Shown piece by piece: positions 1 through 8,079 of a stretch of DNA of 15,434 bases. The stretch covers positions 1 through 15,434 of the forward strand of contig JAGMCJ010000194.1 in assembly GCA_023129265.1 (NCBI GenBank), given 5' to 3'. The DNA comes from Thermoplasmata archaeon. Lineage in GTDB: Archaea > Thermoplasmatota > Thermoplasmata > RBG-16-68-12 > JAGMCJ01. The notes under the pieces are model-generated. The model made no database searches. It had not been told where the DNA came from and saw only the letters and a list, made by a program, of their open reading frames with translations. How positions within the stretch are numbered: the stretch's first letter is position 1; each line of letters begins with the position of its first letter. Both the position numbers and the translations under genes were made by a program.

Positions 1-999
1 CGCGTTCAGGCTGATGACCACGCTGTCACCGGGGTTCACGGGAATCACATCAGATTGAAAGGGAGGGACAGTTGATGACGGGTCAGCATAGGAGTAGTTC
101 CCCGACGGGGTTTCGATCAGGATGTCGCTTGGCGAGAGATCAGGCCCCTCCACGTAGAAGAGAATCGTCGCAGAGTTGTTGCCCTCATCGTATTCGGTCA
201 CGTTGTCGTAGAAGTCCACCGTGTAGCTAAGGAGACAGCCCCCGACGAAGGGTAGGGCTGGCGCGGTCCAGATCGTGCTGAACCTCGCTCCCGGGGGTGC
301 GGAAGACCCCGGACCTATCTCCTGTATCTCCCCGAGGTGCTCGAAGGCCCCGCAGGAGTCGTCAAGCGCGGCTGTGTTCAGGATTCTTATGAAGGGCGTC
401 CCCGCGTTCGTCACGTTGGCCTCTACCACGAGGGAAGTGCCCGCCAGAACTACTATTGGTCCTATCGGCACAGCTGGGTCGTAGGGACCGGGATACTCGA
501 TTCCGTCGACGGCGATGGCATTTGGCTGGAGGTCTGGTATCGGAACAACTACGTCCCACTGTTGAGTGTTGTCCGGATCGTTCCACATTATCGTATTCTC
601 AAGCTCCCCGAAGGGGGGGAACTCACCGGGATCGCCTGTCCCGTGGCTCGTGGCGTTCGTATTGAGCCCGCCAAAGGCAGTTGCGTCCACATGAACACGA
701 TACGTGTCGCCATTGCTCCAGTTGACGTCCCGCTCAGCCGCCTCAAGCGTGTACGCGTACCAGCCACCGCTGGTGAGGACCCCGCCGGCTTTCGGAAAAC
801 GATTCCAGGAACCGCTGTGAAGTACCCATACAGCGAAGGGTGTGCTGTCTTCCCACGGGAGGCCCTGGAGAGGTGTATCGTCCCAGAGGAAAATCCTCCC
901 CTCCAAATTCATCTCCTCGGGTTGAGCCATTGATGATTGGGTCAGCGTCACAAGGGTGAGTAGCATGAACAGAGATGCGGCAATCGACCGCAACTTCAC
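1..999 (-). CDS. Secreted CARDB-domain surface protein, 3' end outside the window
   Basis: An open frame of 333 codons reads from a GTG at 999 to the left edge without a stop, so the C-terminus is missing. GGAGGG lies about 6 nt upstream of the GTG as a ribosome binding site. The first 25 residues (VKLRSIAASLFMLLTLVTL...) form a Sec signal peptide, probably cleaved after SSMA. Residues about 155-283 begin PDLQPNAIAVDG, continue with a VVEANVTNAGT strand and end in ATILFYVEG, the usual CARDB (cell-adhesion-related, Ig-like) pattern. A second repeat starts at about 284 with PDLSPSDILIE. Codon-level protein sense is clear on this strand; plus-strand frames here are shadows. It starts 72 nt after the stop of the VWA/propeller gene, so the two are probably cotranscribed. 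The likely role is extracellular or cell-surface binding. The exact ligand is unknown. Confidence 0.85.
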   Translation of the reverse strand, partial: MKLRSIAASLFMLLTLVTLTQSSMAQPEEMNLEGRIFLWDDTPLQGLPWEDSTPFAVWVLHSGSWNRFPKAGGVLTSGGWYAYTLEAAERDVNWSNGDTYRVHVDATAFGGLNTNATSHGTGDPGEFPPFGELENTIMWNDPDNTQQWDVVVPIPDLQPNAIAVDGIEYPGPYDPAVPIGPIVVLAGTSLVVEANVTNAGTPFIRILNTAALDDSCGAFEHLGEIQEIGPGSSAPPGARFSTIWTAPALPFVGGCLLSYTVDFYDNVTEYDEGNNSATILFYVEGPDLSPSDILIETPSGNYSYADPSSTVPPFQSDVIPVNPGDSVVISLNA

Positions 1000-1071
1000 G
1001 ACTGCCCTCCAGGAAGCGTGGCGGGCGTTCCGCCTCTCTCCAACACCACAGAACCTCATATCGATACTACC

Positions 1072-4000
1072 TCAGACTCCAGCAAAGCCGAAGACCACAT
1101 CGGATGAGACATTGAGCTTCAGGGTGACAAACATCGCGAATTCCCTGTCGTACACCCCAACCTCCATGGCCGGGATATGTGGAACCCACCTCGACTCGGA
1201 GTGCTTGTACCAGAGGATGACAAGCGCGTTCATGACGTAGTCAGTGTAGTACGAGACGTTCTGATATGCGTACTGCCCGTTCGAGAACGGCTTCAGGGGA
1301 AGCGAGATGGCTTGATAGCCCTGCGTGAAGCGTCCAATCCATATGCCTGAGCTGTAGCTACCAGAGCCTTGGCCGAGCGAATCGCTCAGCGGGAAAATCA
1401 TGTAGTAGAACTCGTCATAGGGTTCGAAGAAGGCGTTCACGTGATCCACGCTGACCACGGGGCCCACCGGAGGCACGAAGGAACTGTACAGCGACCAGTA
1501 ATCCAGCCCTAGTTCTCCATAGAACCCAACTCTGCTGTTCGAATAGTAGATGTCATACGCGTCAGAGCCAACGGGCTGTAGCCAGGTAACCCTGATGTTG
1601 TTGCCCACAATGCTGAGCTCTACACTCTTGGCGTTTCCCGTGTGGTCAAAGCCGCCAAAGAGGAGCTCATCGTACCTGATCATGGTCCCGGGCAGACCCA
1701 CGAATATGAAGCGCACGTCGGACCCAAGTTCCACCACACAGCCATCGCCTATCGCGATTGTTCTGACAGGATCGCCACCGCCAGGAACCCTCAGCCAGTG
1801 CTCCGCCTCCATGTATTCGACGTAGTCTGCACCGAGCGCGGCCCGGTACTCCTCCGTGGTGTCCGTTCGAGCTGGCCCATCATACTCGACCCATGGGAAG
1901 TAGTCCAGGGGGATCGAGAATGTGTTGAATCCTGCGGAGAAAGTGTTCGTCCACGCGCCCGCCGTGTTGCTGGTCTCGCTGATGTCGCTCTCGTTCGCAT
2001 TCGCCGCTCTTATTAGGTAATAGTACTCACCGTCATGGCTGGCTGCTCCTCCCGCTTCTGGGTCCACCCAGTCGGTCGTCCCCGCCGGAACCACGTCATA
2101 CGCCGCGGCGGGAGACAGGTCTTGGAACCCGTTCTGGGTGAGTGACCTGAAAATGAGGTAATGATCCAGTTCTGGCCAGGGTGCCTCGACCCACCTGAGA
2201 CCTATGTCAGCTCCTCCGTCCCAATATGTCTCCACATTCTTGGGCGGGGCGGCGTAATAGGTCACCGTGATCATGACAAGAGGGAAGGGTACAACGGTAT
2301 GGTTGCCGTCCCATTTCACATATGCAACGCGGGCATCGGGATAGACTCCCACGGGATTAGTGCCAACGAGGTCGGAGGTGACATCGTACTCAACCTCCCA
2401 GGTCTCATTAATCGCCAGGGAGCTGACATTCCACTGCATGAATGTGAACACGCCCCTGTTGCCCATGTAGTGCGGGAGTTTTGGAAGACCCGAGGAAGGA
2501 TTGCGGAAGGAGCCGGTTACGAGGTGTATATAGGATGGAAGGACGTCCTCGATCATGGGAGAGTTGTCGGAGACATCCAAGTCCCGACCCGCCACCTGAT
2601 CGACTATCGTTCCGATCTGCTTGTAGATGCCTACCAGATCCTCGGGCGTCTCGGCGTAGAAGTACTCACCCTCGGTTATGGCGGCGATGTTCTGTAGCAC
2701 GGCGTGCTGGGCATCTGAACCCAGACCAATCGTGTAGATGACTACGTTGTTGGCTGCAGCGTTCTGAGCCTCAGTGATGGGATCGAGACCTGAATTGCTC
2801 TTCCCGTCCGTTAGAAGAATACATACCCAGATATGGTTCGGGTCAGCATCCGACACGAGGTCATTCCAGCATGCATATATTGCGTTTCCAATTGCGGTTC
2901 CTCCGACCGGAACAAGAACACTGTCTATGTCTGCCTTAATCTGCAGGTAATTCGTGCTGAGCGGGTTAATTCGCATCACAGAAGTGTCGAAGAATATCAC
3001 AGCACCCTGGTCGGGTAGCTTCATGTCGTCGACGTAGCTCTTTGCGCCTAGCTTGGCATAATCGAATTTCTCGATTGGCCAGTTCATGCTGCCGGACTTG
3101 TCTATGAGGAAAATGACATCCTGGGGAACGGACCTGATTACCCCAGAGCCTTGGCCAGTGACAGATAGCAGGACAGTCGCGACGGTTGGGTAGCCGGGAC
3201 CCGCGTTTTCGTGGAATATCGTGGACGGTGCCACGCTTTTCACAGGCTCGATGTGGGGATATACTCTCACGAGAATACTTGCACTGTCCGATGCCAGTGT
3301 GGTTGATGATGCCGTGCCAGTGACAATGACCGACTGATAGTTCCCGACTGGGGGGCTTGAGGGGACGTTCACACCGATCTTGAACTGCAGCGATTGCTCC
3401 GGACCGAGAGGTCCAGAATCCGGAATGCCGTCACCGTCTCCTGGGGAGTCCATCAGGGGGAAGATTCCATCGTCCTGCAGTATCTCAATCGTCCAGTTGT
3501 TCGGTGCGCTCGTTATCGTTATGTCGATGTAGTCCGAGATAAGTTGCTTGTTTGTCACCGTTAGATTCAGGAGCACTCGTTCTCCGACCTCCCCGTGAGT
3601 GTCGTGGTCGGGGCCCAGCACCACCAGCGCGAGTGTGGGAGCCATGTCAAACCTCCAGCCTGCGTTGGTGGAGCTGGTGTCATCGTAGCCATCGGAGGTC
3701 CCATTGCCGTCGGGCACTCGGCTCATAGAGAATCCCTGTGAATGCAGAGAGCTCCATCCTGCCATGTCAAGCAGCTGACCCGTTGAATCGTAGAGGTAGA
3801 CATTATCTGCCAGGACGCCCATGGAATCGAAGAACCCCGAGTCCATTGGATACCTCAACACGTAGTGCGGATTGGCTTCGGTAAGGGTGATTCCGCCCAC
3901 GAGGTATTCCTGATTGGCGACAATCGTGTAGCCCAGCAGACTGATGGAACCGGCACCTCTGTAGTAGACCTCCACATATGCTTCGTCAGCAACATTCGGG

Positions 4001-5766
4001 AAGTACAAGATCTCATTGAGTACGAGTTCTGGGTTCCCATCAACGCCTGGAACGCTGTTGTCTGCTCCGAATGTCGGAACCTCTTCCCGGACCCATTCAT
4101 CCGTGTAGCCGTTGCCCACCCTGCGCCTCGAAACGGACTCCCCCCAAAGAGGGTCAGGCGCTGTTCCCATCTGACCATATCCGACTTCGTCTATGAAGGT
4201 CAGGCTCACGGGGTCAAACAGGAAAAGTCTGGCACCTTGGTCGCCCAGGTTGAGTGGAATGACCAGGTCCGCAGAAGGGTCGTCGCCAAGCGTCCTGTAC
4301 TCAAGCGAAGGTATAGTCCCCAGTGCCGTCAAGGAATAGAGCTGGGTATCGTCGACTTGAAGTACATATCCGTTCAGGTCAACTGGTTTGGAGCCGAAGT
4401 TGTATATCTCCACGAGTTGCGCGTTGTTGGGTGCATCCCTCAGCTCGGTAATCAGGATTTGCCCCGTATCGTAAGAGGAGAAGTAGACCTCATAGAAAGT
4501 CTGGCTTCTAAAATCATTCCAAGCAATGAATATGCCGAATGTCCCCAAAGCCATCGATGGGTACTGCTGTGTTGATGAATCGTCCAACGGATCGCCATTC
4601 TCATCGGTATCATCCACACGTAAGTCATTGCCGTTCATGATTCCGTCTCCCCATGTAGTGCCCCCGTCCTCCGAGTATGAAAAGAATATGTCTGGATCGC
4701 CGGCCCGGTTGTCGCTCCACGTCACATATAGTCCTCGCGGTCCAGAGACTATGCAGGGGCCAGTGTATGAAGTCGAGGATGCGTAGTCATCCACCTTGAC
4801 AGGGCTGGACCAAGTATTCCCACCATCCGTGGATCTCGAGTGGCTGATTTGCCTCTCTCCTGAGGGATTGTTGTAGTACCATACGGCGTGAAGAATCCCG
4901 GTGGTGTCTGCTGCAACGTCAAGATGCCTGAGAATGGAACCCGAAGGTTCGGCGAAAAGAACGTGAGGTGTCCAAGTGGTGGACCCTAGGTCTGATGAGT
5001 CGGCAATCCAAAAGGTCGTGAAGCTAACATCCTGCTCCCTCCAGGACACGTGAATCTTACTACCAGCGGTGGTTACAGACGGAAATGCATTTATCGATTC
5101 TTGGGTGGAGATCTGAACCTCTGGCTCAAAGCTGAAGCCCCCGTCCGTGGACTTGGACACAAAGACGTGGTCGTACGAAGGATTGCGATCATCGAACCAA
5201 ACAACGAAGAGATTCCCGGAAGAACCAACACCGACATCTGGCTCCCGACACCTTGTGTTTTGTGAAGCAGTGTCCACTTTCACCGGGGCCGACCAAGTCG
5301 CTCCTGAATTGGATGAATAGGTCGCAAATATGTGAATTCCGCCTGCCATCGAAGACTCCTGCCAGGAGACATATATTCGATTATTCATGGCGCCCCCAGT
5401 TCTGTCGATGGCAATGGAGGGCAAGCGAGAATTGGCGCCATGAACCCCAGAATCTATTCTAATCGATGATGACCAACTCGCCCCTTCGTCAGTCGACTTG
5501 GAATAGTAAATTCCATAATAGCCCGTTCTGTTGTCAGACCACACAATGTGAATAACTTCGTTTCCATCAACAGCGACGTCGGGACTCCAGGAGTTCGCTG
5601 ATCCATCGTCCACTTTCTGATTAGGGCGACTGAAGGATTTGGTGAGATGAATCTCTGGTGTATCATCACTCGCGACGACAACCAGGCTTGTTATCATGAG
5701 AATCGTAGAAATGAGAGCAAACAACCTACAATAGTCACACCAAACGCTGGATGCCGCGTCCTTCAT
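1072..5766 (-). CDS. Giant secreted mosaic protein: BNR propeller, lamin-tail, NEW3-like and VWA domains
   Basis: The chosen ATG at 5766 has GGAGGAG just upstream; an upstream ATG at 5799 lacks this. The product is 1564 residues. Residues 15-33 are a hydrophobic signal segment. Residues about 35-430 contain at least five Asp-box repeats (such as STDEGASW, STDGGNTW, SEDGGTTW), indicating a sialidase-type beta-propeller. Two lamin-tail-like domains follow (about 437-570 and 580-710; ITELRDAPNNAQLVEIYN, LVLNEILYFPN). A NEW3-like Ig domain spans about 710-838 (LLNLTVTNK). A VWA domain spans about 882-1060, with MIDAS residues DKSGS at 889-893, T957 and D987. An FnIII-like region at 1175-1275 and two related C-terminal modules complete it. 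No C-terminal membrane helix is visible, so it is probably secreted or held non-covalently at the surface. Adhesion or matrix binding is inferred; sialidase activity is not, because Asp boxes alone do not show catalysis. Confidence 0.9.
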   Translation of the reverse strand: MKDAASSVWCDYCRLFALISTILMITSLVVVASDDTPEIHLTKSFSRPNQKVDDGSANSWSPDVAVDGNEVIHIVWSDNRTGYYGIYYSKSTDEGASWSSSIRIDSGVHGANSRLPSIAIDRTGGAMNNRIYVSWQESSMAGGIHIFATYSSNSGATWSAPVKVDTASQNTRCREPDVGVGSSGNLFVVWFDDRNPSYDHVFVSKSTDGGFSFEPEVQISTQESINAFPSVTTAGSKIHVSWREQDVSFTTFWIADSSDLGSTTWTPHVLFAEPSGSILRHLDVAADTTGILHAVWYYNNPSGERQISHSRSTDGGNTWSSPVKVDDYASSTSYTGPCIVSGPRGLYVTWSDNRAGDPDIFFSYSEDGGTTWGDGIMNGNDLRVDDTDENGDPLDDSSTQQYPSMALGTFGIFIAWNDFRSQTFYEVYFSSYDTGQILITELRDAPNNAQLVEIYNFGSKPVDLNGYVLQVDDTQLYSLTALGTIPSLEYRTLGDDPSADLVIPLNLGDQGARLFLFDPVSLTFIDEVGYGQMGTAPDPLWGESVSRRRVGNGYTDEWVREEVPTFGADNSVPGVDGNPELVLNEILYFPNVADEAYVEVYYRGAGSISLLGYTIVANQEYLVGGITLTEANPHYVLRYPMDSGFFDSMGVLADNVYLYDSTGQLLDMAGWSSLHSQGFSMSRVPDGNGTSDGYDDTSSTNAGWRFDMAPTLALVVLGPDHDTHGEVGERVLLNLTVTNKQLISDYIDITITSAPNNWTIEILQDDGIFPLMDSPGDGDGIPDSGPLGPEQSLQFKIGVNVPSSPPVGNYQSVIVTGTASSTTLASDSASILVRVYPHIEPVKSVAPSTIFHENAGPGYPTVATVLLSVTGQGSGVIRSVPQDVIFLIDKSGSMNWPIEKFDYAKLGAKSYVDDMKLPDQGAVIFFDTSVMRINPLSTNYLQIKADIDSVLVPVGGTAIGNAIYACWNDLVSDADPNHIWVCILLTDGKSNSGLDPITEAQNAAANNVVIYTIGLGSDAQHAVLQNIAAITEGEYFYAETPEDLVGIYKQIGTIVDQVAGRDLDVSDNSPMIEDVLPSYIHLVTGSFRNPSSGLPKLPHYMGNRGVFTFMQWNVSSLAINETWEVEYDVTSDLVGTNPVGVYPDARVAYVKWDGNHTVVPFPLVMITVTYYAAPPKNVETYWDGGADIGLRWVEAPWPELDHYLIFRSLTQNGFQDLSPAAAYDVVPAGTTDWVDPEAGGAASHDGEYYYLIRAANANESDISETSNTAGAWTNTFSAGFNTFSIPLDYFPWVEYDGPARTDTTEEYRAALGADYVEYMEAEHWLRVPGGGDPVRTIAIGDGCVVELGSDVRFIFVGLPGTMIRYDELLFGGFDHTGNAKSVELSIVGNNIRVTWLQPVGSDAYDIYYSNSRVGFYGELGLDYWSLYSSFVPPVGPVVSVDHVNAFFEPYDEFYYMIFPLSDSLGQGSGSYSSGIWIGRFTQGYQAISLPLKPFSNGQYAYQNVSYYTDYVMNALVILWYKHSESRWVPHIPAMEVGVYDREFAMFVTLKLNVSSDVVFGFAGV

Positions 5767-5854
5767 AGCTCCTCCTCCGAGGAAGGTATTGCAGCACAAA
5801 CGGTAGGTCTCCGCCTCCGTCTCTGCCCACTGTGCAAATTAATGACACGGCGCC

Positions 5855-5870
5855 TATTTATATTTTCCCG
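5855..5870 (-). promoter_or_regulatory. BRE/TATA promoter of the surface-protein operon
   Basis: On the minus strand the sequence CGGGAAAATATAAATA contains a purine-rich BRE (GGGAAAA) and a TATA box (TATAAATA at 5862-5855). A start site about 25 nt downstream would give a leader of roughly 65 nt before the ATG at 5766, which has a good Shine-Dalgarno sequence. It is one of the clearest TATA boxes in the window. Confidence 0.7.
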
Positions 5871-6107
5871 CCAGGACATCCACAGACCGCTCTTGGTCCC
5901 ATTCGGGCGACTATTGTCAAACTAAGAATTTGAACCATGCCATTGGTACGGCCAGAACCTTGTATCCGGTTTGAATCGTTTGGCCTCTCGCACAAGAACC
6001 CTATCGCTAATCTCGAAGCTCATCATTAGCATCCCAGTCATCGTTCTTCGAGGAGCCGTGAACGTGACCGATGAATTTGTGGTTTCATCTGACGAACTCA
6101 GGGAGAT
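5871..6107. other. Intergenic region between divergent genes, no confident gene
   Basis: This stretch separates the surface-protein promoter from the CoA-binding gene. Short frames exist on both strands: a 31-residue plus frame from an ATG near 5937, and a minus frame ending at 5922. The minus frame overlaps the start of the CoA-binding gene. Neither has a recognisable family or a convincing ribosome binding site. No strong TATA box for the plus-strand gene could be found. Confidence 0.4.
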
Positions 6108-6496
6108 TTGAAAGACTCGAAAACAATTGCCGTAGTTGGGTGTCGGCCAAACCAGAGAGGCCAAGCTATCGAGTGGCAAGATACCTAGAAGATGCGGGCC
6201 ACGAAGTCATCCCAGTGAACCCGAACTATCAGGAAATTGATGAGATGAAGAGCTATCCCGGCCTAGAATCGATATCCAAGGATGTAGACGTAGTAGACAT
6301 ATTCCGCAGGTCCGAATATGTAGTACCTGCAGTAGATGTCGCAATGAGAAAAGGCGCCAAGGTCATATGGATGCAAGAGGGTGTTGTCAACAAGGAAGCC
6401 GCAATAAAGGCCAGACAGGCGGGGCTGAAGGTCGTCATGGACAGGTGCATGATGAAGGAGCATCACAGGCTGATAGCCCACGAGACAGGAGAATAG
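6108..6496 (+). CDS. CoA-binding Rossmann protein (YccU type) with a frameshift
   Basis: This is a small stand-alone CoA-binding domain protein of about 130 residues. The main frame encodes SAKPERPSYRVARYLEDAG, VIPVNPNY, VDVVDIFRR, AKVIWMQEGVVN and VVMDRCM, the family's conserved blocks. The first strand, KTIAVVG, is encoded in a different frame starting from a TTG at 6108 with AGGGAG just upstream; that frame has a stop at 6090-6092, so no earlier start is available. The two frames meet at GTTGGGTGTCG (6135-6145): one extra G in the run 6138-6140 would give the normal VVGVSAKPERPSY. The gene is therefore either truly disrupted or contains a sequence error. Using the long frame from the ATG at 6071 instead gives a 141-residue product lacking the nucleotide-binding glycine loop. 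It converges with the rpoN-tRNA transcript. Confidence 0.75.
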
Positions 6497-6519
6497 TGTT
6501 TTCGGGCGCGAGAGGCAAG

Positions 6520-6621
6520 TGGGCCCGCCGAGAATTTCAGGCCCTCGCGAGAGCAAGAGCCTTTTGAACTCGAGTTACCAGCACCCCAAGCTGGAAGGAT
6601 ACCAAGCTACCCCACGGGCCC
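6520..6621 (-). tRNA. tRNA-Pro (GGG anticodon), intron-containing
   Basis: Read on the minus strand, GGGCCCG (6621-6615) pairs with CGGGCCC as the acceptor stem, with A as discriminator and no encoded CCA. The D loop is AGCTTGGTA. The anticodon arm is CCAGC-TTGGGGT-GCTGG, placing GGG at positions 34-36 (proline, reading CCC/CCU). The T stem is TCGAG/CTCGG with one G-U pair. The T loop is interrupted by 29 nt; removing them gives the canonical loop TTCAAAT and a 73-nt mature tRNA. It lies 39 nt downstream of rpoN on the same strand with no clear promoter of its own, so cotranscription with the ribosomal protein operon is likely. Confidence 0.92.
6534..6562 (-). other. 29-nt tRNA intron at T-loop position 59/60 with a strict BHB motif
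   Basis: The intron forms a 9-bp hairpin (GGCTCTTGC / GCGAGGGCC, loop TCTC). Around the splice sites a full bulge-helix-bulge is visible: T stem as outer helix, central 4-bp helix TTCA/TGAA, 3-nt bulges AAA and ATT, then the intron hairpin. Cutting each bulge after its second nucleotide yields a mature TTCAAAT loop. This is the substrate geometry of archaeal tRNA-splicing endonuclease. The site is non-canonical; most archaeal introns lie at 37/38. Confidence 0.9.
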
Positions 6622-6660
6622 TGACGGTGCATGGTGCCGTAGAACAAAAAGGCTTCGCAT

Positions 6661-6852
6661 CTATCCGAATGGCAGCACGTCATCAATCGTGTCAGCATTC
6701 GAAAGCAGCATTCTGCGGCAACAATAGCGGGTTAATCCAAGGGAATCGAGAACCTTCTGCGGATCCTCGCCCATCTCGATTTTCTTCTGATATTCCTCCC
6801 ACTCAGAGGCCACGACCCTTCCGCAGCTGAAGCATCTCACTGGTATTATCAC
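6661..6852 (-). CDS. rpoN: DNA-directed RNA polymerase subunit N (Rpb10 homologue)
   Basis: The 63-residue product starts at a GTG (6852), preceded by AGGTGATT as ribosome binding site and lying 4 nt after the uS9 stop. It begins VIIPVRCFSCGRVVASEW and carries the Rpb10 zinc ligands C7, C10, C44 and C45 (CFSCG and RYCC), followed by RRMLLSNADTIDDVLPFG. The length is normal for the family. The protein is a small zinc-binding assembly subunit of archaeal RNA polymerase. A longer frame extends upstream to 7032, but that overlaps the uS9 gene and is not homologous to anything expected. rpoK does not follow; a tRNA-Pro gene does. Confidence 0.93.
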   Translation of the reverse strand: MIIPVRCFSCGRVVASEWEEYQKKIEMGEDPQKVLDSLGLTRYCCRRMLLSNADTIDDVLPFG

Positions 6853-6856
6853 AGAA

Positions 6857-7255
6857 TCACCTATAGGACTTCTGCCTCTTCTTCCTTGCGCCCCTGCCCA
6901 TCGGCTTCTTGGGCATTTTTCTTCTTGGGTCGCTTGCGAGCAGGGTTCTGTCCCGTTCCTTGAAAAGCGATTCCAGCTCCTTGCTCTCAAGATATGCCAC
7001 GATGCCCCTGGCGATAGCCGTCCGTGTCGCATCTGCCTGACCCATGATGCCCCCGCCCTTCACGTTGACCTCGATGTCCAGTTTCTTGATCTTGTCTCCG
7101 GCCATGACGATGGGCTCAAGGATCTTCTGGCGGGCCAGTTCCGGACTCAGTATCTCGACTGGTCTCTTGTTCACCCTAACCAGTCCCTTCCCTGGCTTGA
7201 TCGTGGCTCTTGCGATCGCCTTCTTCCTCTTCCCGCTTGTCTGGATGACTTTCAT
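6857..7255 (-). CDS. rps9: 30S ribosomal protein uS9
   Basis: The 132-residue protein has the uS9 hallmarks: TSGKRKKAIARATIKPGKG near the N-terminus, GGGIMGQADATRTAIARGI in the middle, and the basic tail ending GARKKRQKSYR. In the family that tail reaches toward the ribosomal P site. Start ATG 7255 is preceded by AGGTGGTCC, 8 nt after the uL13 stop. It sits between uL13 and RpoN, the conserved archaeal order, and is complete at both ends. Confidence 0.97.
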   Translation of the reverse strand: MKVIQTSGKRKKAIARATIKPGKGLVRVNKRPVEILSPELARQKILEPIVMAGDKIKKLDIEVNVKGGGIMGQADATRTAIARGIVAYLESKELESLFKERDRTLLASDPRRKMPKKPMGRGARKKRQKSYR

Positions 7256-7263
7256 CGGACCAC

Positions 7264-7677
7264 CTAGAACTTGGCCCCGAGTTTCCTCGATATATCACCG
7301 ATCTTCGTGTACTCGCACTTCAGTTTCCCAAGGGCCTCCTCAATCCTCTCCGTGCTCGACTCGGCATACGAGTCAGGAATGCCAATGTATACCCTCAACC
7401 TCTTGAACGCTTCCCTTCCTCTGGGCTTCTGGTAGGGAATCATGCCTCTGATCGTTCTCGTTACGATCTTGTCCGGCATTCTCGGGAAAAAGGGACCTGA
7501 CGTCTGGCTACCTATCTCCCTAATCTCCTTGTATTCGTTGAGCACGGATACCCTGTCCCCCGAAATGACCGCGAGCTCGGCATTGACCACAACGATTTCC
7601 TCCCCTTCGAGAAGCCTCTTGGCCACAACGCTGGCAAGCCTGCCCAGCACAGAGCCAGTGGCATCGATCACAGCCAT
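7264..7677 (-). CDS. rpl13: 50S ribosomal protein uL13
   Basis: This 137-residue protein begins MAVIDATGSVLGRLASVVAK and contains VVVNAELAVISG and MPDKIVTRTIRGMIPYQKPRG, the typical archaeal/eukaryotic uL13 (L13a-like) core. The C-terminal part ends KIGDISRKLGAKF. It starts at ATG 7677, only 3 nt after the eL18 stop; the GAGGTGA ribosome binding site overlaps the eL18 stop codon, suggesting translational coupling. Confidence 0.97.
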   Translation of the reverse strand: MAVIDATGSVLGRLASVVAKRLLEGEEIVVVNAELAVISGDRVSVLNEYKEIREIGSQTSGPFFPRMPDKIVTRTIRGMIPYQKPRGREAFKRLRVYIGIPDSYAESSTERIEEALGKLKCEYTKIGDISRKLGAKF

Positions 7678-7680
7678 GGT

Positions 7681-8043
7681 TCACCTCATTATTCTAACGC
7701 CACTTCCCTTCGGGTTCTTGTTCATGAGTTCCTCAATGGTCAGAACGAGGCCACCGGAGTCTGTGATCTTTCTCCTTGCCGCTTCGGAAGAGTGAAAGGA
7801 GGCCACAGTCACAGGCTTGTCTATGCTGCCGGAACCGAGAAGCCTGCCAGGGACGAGGATGACCTCCCCCTTCTTGGCGTATCTGGATATCCTGCTGATA
7901 TTCACTTCGGCCCAATTCCTCCGAGGTTTGCTCAGCCTGCTGGCTGTGTCCTTCCAAACGGGTGCTTTGTTCTCATAGGAGTGCTTCTTCAGCTGCTCTA
8001 TGAGTTCCAACAGTCTAGGATTGGACTTCTTACTACCAGCCAT
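7681..8043 (-). CDS. rpl18e: 50S ribosomal protein eL18
   Basis: The product is 120 residues, close to the usual size for archaeal eL18. Recognisable blocks are NPRLLELIEQLKKHSYE, APVWKDTASRLSKPRRNWAEVN, EVILVPGRLLGSGSIDKPVTVA and the C-terminal NPKGSGVRIMR. It is the first gene of the eL18-uL13-uS9-rpoN operon. AGAGGAT lies 5-6 nt before the ATG at 8043, and a TATA box lies about 40 nt upstream. Confidence 0.96.
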   Translation of the reverse strand: MAGSKKSNPRLLELIEQLKKHSYENKAPVWKDTASRLSKPRRNWAEVNISRISRYAKKGEVILVPGRLLGSGSIDKPVTVASFHSSEAARRKITDSGGLVLTIEELMNKNPKGSGVRIMR

Positions 8044-8079
8044 CAGATATCCTCTGAAGAAGGTCTAAAGAGGGGTCTT

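Noticed and set aside
337..933. 198-residue plus-strand frame
   Set aside because: It is antisense to the CARDB protein, which has a signal peptide, a ribosome binding site and family motifs on the minus strand.
6130..6145. Programmed -1 frameshift in the CoA-binding gene
   Set aside because: The sequence around the junction lacks an X-XXY-YYZ slippery heptamer and an obvious downstream pseudoknot; a missing G is simpler.
5922..6179. 85-residue minus-strand frame at the start of the CoA-binding gene
   Set aside because: It overlaps the conserved coding part of the CoA-binding protein and lacks a ribosome binding site and family resemblance. The segment near DRVLVREAKRFKPDTRFW looks protein-like, so a decayed gene cannot be fully excluded.
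6853..7032. N-terminal extension of RpoN to 123 residues
   Set aside because: The extension lies inside uS9 in another frame. RpoN is normally about 60-75 residues and the GTG at 6852 has a good Shine-Dalgarno sequence.
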